Assembly (NCBI GenBank): GCA_003446975.1
Contig: DMAP01000296.1
Span: forward strand, 1-11,739
Source of the DNA: Clostridiales bacterium
GTDB taxonomy: Bacteria; Bacillota; Clostridia; Tissierellales; Dethiosulfatibacteraceae
Reading direction: 5' to 3'
Length of the DNA stretch: 11,739 nt
In this document: positions 6,703 through 11,739 of the stretch, one piece after another
How the letters are laid out: each line of letters begins with the position of its first letter
Numbering within the stretch: position 1 is the first letter of the stretch
The notes under the pieces: model-generated
Told to the model about the DNA's origin: nothing
The model's database searches: none
What the model saw: the letters and a program-made list of their open reading frames with translations, nothing else
Made by a program: the position numbers and the translations under genes

Positions 6703-6728
6703 ATACCCAGTTACAAGGGTTTAAAAAC
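6703..6728 (-). promoter_or_regulatory. Candidate SigB-like (or SigA -10 only) promoter of hpf
   Basis: GTTTTT (6728-6723), a 14-nt spacer and GGGTAT (6708-6703) resemble the general-stress sigma-B pattern GTTTaa-N12-15-GGGTAt. The same spot holds TATAAA, which could be a vegetative -10, but the -35 for that reading is poor. Initiation near 6696 leaves about 29 nt before the ATG. Bacillus yvyD is under sigma-B and sigma-H control, so a stress promoter is plausible. Whether this organism has sigma-B is unknown. Confidence 0.45.
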
Positions 6729-6780
6729 TAATATGATATATACTACTGTATTTATTTATGCAAAAATCTTTTTAAACATC

Positions 6781-6832
6781 TGTTGATAACTCTGTTAATA
6801 AGTCCTGTTTTAAGGCTTTTTTGTGTGGATAA
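6781..6832 (-). promoter_or_regulatory. Cluster of three DnaA-box-like 9-mers
   Basis: On the minus strand: TTATCCACA (6832-6824, exact consensus), TTATTAACA (6801-6793, two changes) and TTATCAACA (6789-6781, one change), all in the same orientation. The two weaker sites are 12 nt apart. The consensus site also sits inside a short inverted repeat (TTGTGT/ACACAA). The surrounding gap is very AT-rich. It could be a DnaA-regulated promoter region for hpf or a chromosomal DnaA-binding cluster. Nothing nearby suggests oriC. Confidence 0.5.
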
Positions 6833-6876
6833 CACAATGATTTTTATTAATATACTGATAAATATTCACTTTGTAA

Positions 6877-7584
6877 TTATCTGGCGATGGTTAGGCATAT
6901 TATTTGATTGGCGCCATTCTGTTTTAATACCTTGGAACATTCATTGACCGTTGAGCCTGTTGTATAAATATCATCCACCAATAGTAGCTTATGGGGTACG
7001 TGCCTTCTATCAAGGATAGAAAAAGCATCTGCCATGTTACTCCATCGCGCATATCCTCGTAGTTGGCTTTGAGGTTTGGTTTCCTTGTTTCTCTTAATTA
7101 ATTTTACCATAGGTAAGCTTAAATTAAAAGAAATATAACTGGCAAGTAATGCTGATTGGTTATACCCTCTCTTCAATTCCTTAGATTTATGAATGGGTAC
7201 AGGTACAACTGCATCTATATCTATTTCATTTTTATTATTAAGGAACTGAACCATTTGATATCCAAACATTTTATATAGGTGAGACTTATTGTGGTATTTG
7301 AAATCATTTATCAATTCCTTTGCTTTGCCTTTGTACTGAAACAAAGCCAAACTTCTTTCAAACACCTTCTCCATCCTTATACATTCATTGCATAAATCTC
7401 CATCATTTTCCATGGGTTTTGAGCATCTGGCGCATAGTAAGCCTTCCAATCTAGGGAGTAGGCTCTCACAATGCATACATATGTGAGAGCTTCCTATGTA
7501 CGACGCTTTGTATCCACAGACCAAGCAGGTGTTTTTTTCCGGCAATAGTATCTCTGCAATGTCTCTCATCAAGTTATCAATCAA
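6877..7584 (-). CDS. comF: ComF-family phosphoribosyltransferase-like competence protein (TTG start)
   Basis: A 235-residue ComFC/GntX-type protein. The N-terminal third carries four CxxC pairs, at C20/C23, C36/C39, C51/C54 and C65/C68, consistent with zinc binding. The C-terminal half is a type I phosphoribosyltransferase fold with VVPVPIHKSKELKRGYNQ (126-143) and the PRPP-binding loop LLLVDDIYTTGST (200-212). In Bacillus and Helicobacter, ComF proteins support natural transformation, handling incoming single-stranded DNA. The exact activity is unsettled. The start is TTG at 7584, 4 nt after GGTGG. A later ATG (7569) would be too far from this site. It lies 11 nt after recD2 ends, so the two are one operon. 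The recD2-comF pair fits DNA processing, though a competence phenotype cannot be read from the sequence. Confidence 0.92.
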   Translation of the reverse strand: MIDNLMRDIAEILLPEKNTCLVCGYKASYIGSSHICMHCESLLPRLEGLLCARCSKPMENDGDLCNECIRMEKVFERSLALFQYKGKAKELINDFKYHNKSHLYKMFGYQMVQFLNNKNEIDIDAVVPVPIHKSKELKRGYNQSALLASYISFNLSLPMVKLIKRNKETKPQSQLRGYARWSNMADAFSILDRRHVPHKLLLVDDIYTTGSTVNECSKVLKQNGANQIICLTIAR

Positions 7585-7595
7585 GTCACCACCCC

Positions 7596-9812
7596 TTAAA
7601 AATACTGCTTTATTTGTGATAATCGATATTTCAGTCCAGAATATCGTTCCGAGGTCTTATTGTTTTGTATCATCATTTTAAGATATTTTTCATTTCCAAC
7701 CAATACAACCAGTTTTTGCGCTCTAGTTACCGCAGTGTACAAGAGGTTTCTATTCAAAAGCATAGGTGGAGCCCAGGTAACAGGTATAATAACCGCGGGA
7801 AACTCACTGCCCTGGCTTTTGTGGACAGTTACAGCATAGGCTAGTATAATCTCATCCAACTGTGTAAAATCGTACCTGACTTCTCGTTTGTCATCAAATT
7901 CAATCCACAAACACTCATCCTTATTGTCTATAAAGCGTATGCGTCCCATATCTCCGTTGAAAACACCTTCTCCTTTTTCTGTTTCCTTGCCTGCTATCGC
8001 TATCTCCCATTTTACTTGATAGTTGTTTTTTATCTGCATGACCTTATCTCCCACTCGAAAGACAATATCACCTATCTTTTTTTCTGTCTTGATGTCAGAA
8101 GCTGGATTCAATGCCTCTTGAAGCCTTCTATTCAACTCAAAGGTTCCTGATACCCCTTTTTTCATGGGTGTTAGGACTTGAATCTCTTCCATGCCGTTAA
8201 AACCATAGTGGGATGTCAATCTATCTGCACAAAGCGTTACAATGTTATCAGCTACATTCCCTTCTTCCTCTTTGATGAAGTAGAAGTCACCGTCCTTTAT
8301 ATTGTATGTTGGCATTTCGCCATTGTTTATGTTGTGTGCATTTACTTTTATCAGGCTCTTTTCCGATTGCCTGAACACCTTGTCAAGCTTGGTGGTTGGA
8401 ATAACACCTGATTCAATAATGTCACGTAAAACATTGCCCGCACCCACAGATGGCAATTGATCCACATCGCCCACCAAAACGATTCTAGTCCCTGTTTCGA
8501 TAGCTTTCAGGAGTGAGTTCATCAATAAGATATCCACCATTGACATTTCATCAACGATGATTACGTCATACTCGAGAGGCGAATGTTCATTTTTGTTGAA
8601 ATACAAAGTGCTGGTATCTTCGCTGAAGTTGTACTCCAGCAATCGATGTATTGTTTTTGCCTCTTTGCGGGAGGTTTCTGTTATCCTTTTGGCAGCTCTT
8701 CCTGTTGGAGCACATAGTGCGGTTTCTTTTCCCATTATTTCAAACATTTTGATCAACGTATTGATGATTGTTGTTTTTCCAGTTCCCGGTCCTCCAGTTA
8801 TGATGGAGACGCCGTTTTGAACCGCCTTTATAACACTTTCCTTCTGCTTGTCAGTCAGCTGTTTAGTGTTCTCTTTCTCAATCTCTTCAATAATTTGCTC
8901 CAGGTTGCCATCGAATTCATTCTTGAAGTTCAAATGCAAATTGGTTATTTTGTTGGCAGTTCCTGTCTCCGCATAATAGTAAGGAACATAATAAATGGCC
9001 TCTGAACCGTCAATGTTTTCAACAAATAACTGGCCCCTGAAAGCCATGTTGGATATGACCGCGTCAATATAGGATATTTTGACATTCAAGACTTTTTCAG
9101 ATTTTTCCTTCAGATAGTGTTTGTTTAGATAGGTGTGCCCATCACTGGCCGATTCCATCAACACATGTCGGATTCCTGCCTCTATCCTGAATTCAGAATT
9201 GTTGCTGATACCCATGGTTGCGGCTATCTTGTCTGCAAGCTTAAAACCAATGCCTTGGATGTCCTCGGCTAATCTGTATGGGTTGTCTTTCACATTCTTT
9301 ATGGTATCGGCACCATATCGTCTGTAGATTTTAACACTATATGAGGGTGATATGCCATATTTCTGAAGGTATATCATAATCTCCTTCAGTTCGATTTGTT
9401 CTCTATAGCTTTCAATAATAATATCAGCTTTCTTTTCTCCGATGCCCTCCACTTCTGTTATTCTCTGAGGCTGATACTGCATAATCTCTAAGGTTTTTTC
9501 TCCGAAAAGCTCGACAATCTTATTGGCAGTTGACTTGCCTATACCCTTGATAAGGCCCGAAGATAAATACTTTCTGATTCCGTCAAGGGTATCGGGACGA
9601 ATCAGTTCAAAGCTCTCCACCTCAAACTGTTTTCCATATCGTCTATGAAATGTCCATCTGCCCGTGATTTTTAGGTTTTCTCCCTGAGTTGGATTTGAAA
9701 AGATTCCGGTGAAGGTTATGATATCGTCTTCTGTTTCAATAATCCCAACCGTATACCCGTTTTCTTCGTTGTAATATATTATTTCATCGATTATCCCTGT
9801 ATAAATTTCCAT
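7596..9812 (-). CDS. recD2: RecD2 (RecD-like SF1B) DNA helicase
   Basis: A 738-residue 5'-to-3' helicase of the RecD2 type, which acts without RecBC in DNA repair and replication-fork maintenance. The N-terminal OB-like region (1-70) is followed by helix-hairpin-helix motifs at SGLIKGIGKSTANKI (85-99), VEGIGEKKAD (121-130) and IQGIGFKLADKIA (185-197). The helicase core has Walker A GPGTGKTT (341-348), APTGRAA (368-374), Walker B IIVDEMSM (418-425), GDVDQLPSVGAG (448-459) and the C-terminal VTVHKSQGSEFP (661-672) with LLYTAVTRAQK (690-700). All key motifs are intact and the length is normal. The ATG has GGATGGGGA before it. It is first in an operon with comF and is transcribed from a promoter that faces the divergent thioesterase gene. 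Confidence 0.98.
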   Translation of the reverse strand: MEIYTGIIDEIIYYNEENGYTVGIIETEDDIITFTGIFSNPTQGENLKITGRWTFHRRYGKQFEVESFELIRPDTLDGIRKYLSSGLIKGIGKSTANKIVELFGEKTLEIMQYQPQRITEVEGIGEKKADIIIESYREQIELKEIMIYLQKYGISPSYSVKIYRRYGADTIKNVKDNPYRLAEDIQGIGFKLADKIAATMGISNNSEFRIEAGIRHVLMESASDGHTYLNKHYLKEKSEKVLNVKISYIDAVISNMAFRGQLFVENIDGSEAIYYVPYYYAETGTANKITNLHLNFKNEFDGNLEQIIEEIEKENTKQLTDKQKESVIKAVQNGVSIITGGPGTGKTTIINTLIKMFEIMGKETALCAPTGRAAKRITETSRKEAKTIHRLLEYNFSEDTSTLYFNKNEHSPLEYDVIIVDEMSMVDILLMNSLLKAIETGTRIVLVGDVDQLPSVGAGNVLRDIIESGVIPTTKLDKVFRQSEKSLIKVNAHNINNGEMPTYNIKDGDFYFIKEEEGNVADNIVTLCADRLTSHYGFNGMEEIQVLTPMKKGVSGTFELNRRLQEALNPASDIKTEKKIGDIVFRVGDKVMQIKNNYQVKWEIAIAGKETEKGEGVFNGDMGRIRFIDNKDECLWIEFDDKREVRYDFTQLDEIILAYAVTVHKSQGSEFPAVIIPVTWAPPMLLNRNLLYTAVTRAQKLVVLVGNEKYLKMMIQNNKTSERYSGLKYRLSQIKQYF

Positions 9813-9834
9813 TCGTCCCCATCCTTTGAGTTAT

Positions 9835-9863
9835 ATTATATGGATATTATCAAAGTGGGTAAA
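9835..9863 (-). promoter_or_regulatory. SigA-type promoter of recD2-comF
   Basis: TTTACC (9863-9858), a 17-nt spacer and a perfect TATAAT (9840-9835). Initiation near 9828 leaves a short leader before the recD2 ATG at 9812. The thioesterase promoter begins about 20 bp away on the other strand, so polymerases at the two sites may interfere with each other. Confidence 0.75.
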
Positions 9864-9881
9864 GAGAAATTTTCAGAGTTG

Positions 9882-9890
9882 TGGTATAAT
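9882..9890 (+). promoter_or_regulatory. Extended -10 promoter of the acyl-ACP thioesterase gene
   Basis: TGGTATAAT is a perfect TATAAT with the extended TGn element. The hexamer 17 nt upstream (9862-9867) is not a recognisable -35, which extended -10 promoters tolerate. Initiation near 9897 leaves a leader of about 25 nt with AAGGAG at 9908-9913 before the ATG at 9922. Confidence 0.7.
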
Positions 9891-9921
9891 AATGTCAATA
9901 ATAGATATAAGGAGCCAAAAT

Positions 9922-10698
9922 ATGCCATTGATGAAAACGACCAAACCTTATGAGATACTATGCTTTTACACGGACTATAAAGATAAACTTTCCCCACAAT
10001 CTTTGATTGGTCTTTTCCAGGACGCTGCCACCAATCAATCCTCATTTCTTGGTGTTGGGCATGATTATATGGTTTCAAACAATCTAATTTGGGTTTTGTT
10101 GAAATATAACATTCACATCAACAGAATGCCAGAGTTTAAAGAGATCGTCAAAATCGTCACTTTCCCGATGTATTATGAAAGGTTTTATGTGTACCGGAAA
10201 TTTGAAATGTATGACGAAAAAGAAAATCTCATAGCTTTCGCTTATTCGACCTGGACCATAGTCGATATTGAAACAAAGAAACTGTGTCGAATCACCAAGG
10301 ATCTGACAAAAGCCTATGGTTTTACGACCAAGGATAGATTTTCTGAGAAAATCGCCTTCAACAACATCCCCAAATTGGCGGAGGGTGATTATGAGACAAC
10401 CTTTAAAATCAGATATATGGATATCGATAACAACCTTCACGTCAACAATACAAAATATCTAGCTTGGGCCATTGAAACTGTTCCATACAATATCATTACA
10501 GGATCCGATCTCAGCCACATTGATATCATCTATAGGAAAGAAATCAAATATGGACAATCAGTAAAAATCACCACAAAAACCTATGAATTCGAGGACAAGA
10601 CAGAAATCGTCCACATGGTTAACAGTCCAGATGATCTCCTTTGCCAGATAAAAACCATATGGCAGAAAGGAAAGTCGTATAATCTTTTAGAACAATGA
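9922..10698 (+). CDS. Acyl-ACP thioesterase (FatA/FatB-like family)
   Basis: A 258-residue double-hotdog thioesterase that releases fatty acids from acyl carrier protein. The first hotdog holds TKPYEILCFYTDYKDKLSPQSLIGLFQDAA (7-36) and the conserved AYSTWTIVDIETKKLCRI (107-124). The second holds IRYMDIDNNLHVNNTKYLAWAIE (163-185). In it, D169, N171 and H173 match the D-x-N-x-H catalytic pattern of plant FatB, and E185 follows. Bacterial members are typically about 240-260 aa, so the length is normal. The start is ATG at 9922, 8 nt after AAGGAG. An upstream in-frame extension reaching to 9826 would run through the promoter and is rejected. It is divergent from recD2 and probably monocistronic. 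The physiological role (free fatty acid supply, membrane lipid adjustment) is inferred only. Confidence 0.93.
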   Translation: MPLMKTTKPYEILCFYTDYKDKLSPQSLIGLFQDAATNQSSFLGVGHDYMVSNNLIWVLLKYNIHINRMPEFKEIVKIVTFPMYYERFYVYRKFEMYDEKENLIAFAYSTWTIVDIETKKLCRITKDLTKAYGFTTKDRFSEKIAFNNIPKLAEGDYETTFKIRYMDIDNNLHVNNTKYLAWAIETVPYNIITGSDLSHIDIIYRKEIKYGQSVKITTKTYEFEDKTEIVHMVNSPDDLLCQIKTIWQKGKSYNLLEQ

Positions 10699-10724
10699 TA
10701 AGTGTCGAATTAATATTAATTTAA

Positions 10725-10753
10725 TGTTCATTTGATAAATTTAATGATACAAT
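10725..10753 (+). promoter_or_regulatory. Weak candidate promoter of the NfeD-SPFH operon
   Basis: TACAAT (10748-10753) is a good -10, but the hexamer 17 nt upstream (TGTTCA, 10725-10730) is a poor -35. Initiation would be near 10760, about 45 nt before the NfeD-family ATG. No terminator is visible after the thioesterase gene, so readthrough from it is also possible. Confidence 0.4.
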
Positions 10754-10804
10754 GTACTGTAAATAGTTCTTTATACGCATTGAACCTGTCAAAGGAGGAA
10801 TATC

Positions 10805-11245
10805 ATGAATCCTGCCAGTATTTTCTGGATTGCCCTGATCATCATTTTTGTAATCATTGAAGCTGCAACAGCTGGAATAACAACCATATGGTTTGCTATC
10901 GCTTCAGTGATAGCCTTGGTTTCGCAGCTACTTGGTTTTTCACCAATCGCTCAGATTGCCATTTTTCTCGTATCCTCGGCTGTTTTGCTTTATTTCACCA
11001 GACCTCTGGTTATGAAATACTTGAAAGTAGGCAAGACCCGCACCAATGCTGACAAGCTTGTTGGAGATGTTGGAAAAGTCATCGAAGAGATTGATAATCT
11101 AAATGCCAAAGGATTGGTAAAGATTTCCAATCAAATTTGGACAGCCCGCTCCCTTGATGAAACAATAATACCAATGGATACCTTGGTTAGAGTCGAGAGA
11201 ATCGACGGTGTCAAATTAATCGTAAAATCAAATGGAGGTTACTAA
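10805..11245 (+). CDS. NfeD-family membrane protein (short form)
   Basis: A 146-residue protein with two or three N-terminal membrane segments (about 8-25, 27-44 and 48-65) and a C-terminal OB-fold domain. The region TNADKLVGDVGKVIEEI (80-96) with GLVKISNQIWTARS (103-116) is the NfeD C-terminal signature. It lacks the ClpP-like serine protease domain of long NfeD, so it is the short form (NfeD1b/YuaF-like). Such proteins are nearly always encoded next to an SPFH protein and are thought to act with it in membrane microdomains. That is the arrangement here: its TAA is followed directly by the ATG of the SPFH gene. The ATG has AAAGGAGG at good spacing. The cellular role is unproven. Confidence 0.92.
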   Translation: MNPASIFWIALIIIFVIIEAATAGITTIWFAIASVIALVSQLLGFSPIAQIAIFLVSSAVLLYFTRPLVMKYLKVGKTRTNADKLVGDVGKVIEEIDNLNAKGLVKISNQIWTARSLDETIIPMDTLVRVERIDGVKLIVKSNGGY

Positions 11246-11739
11246 ATGTTAGAATATATTCCTTTTTTATTTATATTGGCTATTGTAATCGTTATTGTTG
11301 TGGCAAATATAAAAATCGTGCCTCAAGCCAACGCTTTCGTCATTGAAAGGCTTGGTGCTTATCACACAACCTGGGAAACCGGCTTGCATCTAAAAATGCC
11401 ATTTCTTGACAGAATATCAAGAAGAGTTTCTTTAAAAGAACAGGTTGTTGATTTTCCACCCCAACCGGTTATTACAGAAGACAACGTCACAATGCAGATT
11501 GATACAGTTGTATTTTTCCAAATCACTGATCCCAAATCCTTCACTTATGGTGTTGAAAGACCATTGTCAGCTATAGAAAATCTGACTGCTACAACACTAA
11601 GAAATATAATAGGTGATCTGGAACTGGATGAATCCCTGACATCAAGAGAAGTCATTAACACTAAGATGAGAGTAATCCTTGATGAGGCTACTGACCCATG
11701 GGGAATCAAGGTCAATAGGGTCGAGCTGAAGAACATCAT
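11246..11739 (+). CDS. SPFH/band-7 (stomatin-like) membrane protein, 3' end cut by window edge
   Basis: 164 residues of a stomatin/prohibitin-type protein (slipin or QmcA class, normally about 300 aa). An N-terminal membrane anchor (about 5-21) is followed by the SPFH domain: IVPQANAFVIERLGAYHTTWETG (24-46), LHLKMPFLDRISRRVSLKEQVVDFPPQPVITEDNVTM (47-83), VFFQITDPKSFTYGV (89-103), TATTLRNIIGDLELDESLTSRE (114-135) and PWGIKVNRVELKNI at the edge. Members oligomerise in the membrane and organise lipid microdomains or regulate FtsH-type proteases. The ATG overlaps nothing but directly follows the NfeD stop. GGAGG (11234-11238), inside the end of the NfeD gene, serves as its ribosome binding site and implies translational coupling. 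The coiled-coil C-terminus is outside the window. Confidence 0.95.
   Translation, partial: MLEYIPFLFILAIVIVIVVANIKIVPQANAFVIERLGAYHTTWETGLHLKMPFLDRISRRVSLKEQVVDFPPQPVITEDNVTMQIDTVVFFQITDPKSFTYGVERPLSAIENLTATTLRNIIGDLELDESLTSREVINTKMRVILDEATDPWGIKVNRVELKNI

Noticed and set aside
6781..6832. DnaA-box cluster as the replication origin
   Set aside because: No dnaA, dnaN, rpmH or gyrase genes are near, only three boxes are present and there is no clear unwinding element beyond general AT richness.
9826..9921. N-terminal extension of the thioesterase
   Set aside because: It would run through the extended -10 promoter at 9882-9890, and AAGGAG at 9908-9913 clearly serves the ATG at 9922.
10708..10721. 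Perfect 14-bp palindrome AATTAATATTAATT as an operator
   Set aside because: It consists only of A and T in an AT-rich gap, so chance is a sufficient explanation.

Overview
The window is chromosomal DNA from a low-GC Firmicute, most likely an anaerobic Clostridia-type bacterium. Evidence for this is the AT-rich composition, strong AGGAGG-type ribosome binding sites with GTG and TTG starts, a methionine T-box riboswitch in front of metG, and a gene order (SpoVB family, YabN/MazG, HU, RqcP) resembling the yabM-yabN-yabO segment of Bacillus and Clostridia. The genus cannot be set from the sequence. Everything here is recognisable core or near-core genome. I found no prophage, CRISPR array, resistance gene or defence gene.

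From 1 to 9812 all genes are on the minus strand, so they are transcribed from right to left. recD2 (9812-7596) and comF (7584-6877) form an operon driven by a good promoter at 9835-9863. A 209-bp AT-rich gap then holds three DnaA-box-like 9-mers and a candidate stress-type promoter for hpf (6667-6140). A hairpin lies just after hpf. Next, a near-consensus promoter at 6041-6069 starts a run of a DUF5317-like membrane protein (6003-5416), a SpoVB-family flippase (5358-3751), a YabN-type MazG protein (3745-2318) and HU (2269-1991, GTG start), closed by a terminator at 1947-1976. A 130-bp stretch of stacked hairpins (1801-1928), of uncertain origin, separates HU from rqcP (1787-1545). Thirteen bases after rqcP is a consensus promoter, followed by a 276-nt T-box leader with an AUG specifier and then metG, which runs off the left edge.

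From 9885 to the right edge the genes are on the plus strand: an acyl-ACP thioesterase divergent from recD2, then an NfeD-type membrane protein directly abutting an SPFH/band-7 protein that runs off the right edge. The NfeD and SPFH proteins are a known membrane-microdomain pair.

The genes cover translation and its quality control (MetRS, RqcP, HPF), nucleoid and nucleotide-pool maintenance (HU, MazG, RecD2), DNA uptake (ComF) and the envelope or membrane (SpoVB family, DUF5317, thioesterase, NfeD, SPFH). I see no clearly new system. The points most worth a second look are the hairpin cluster before rqcP, the DnaA-box cluster before hpf, and the mixed zinc-knuckle signature of the MetRS.
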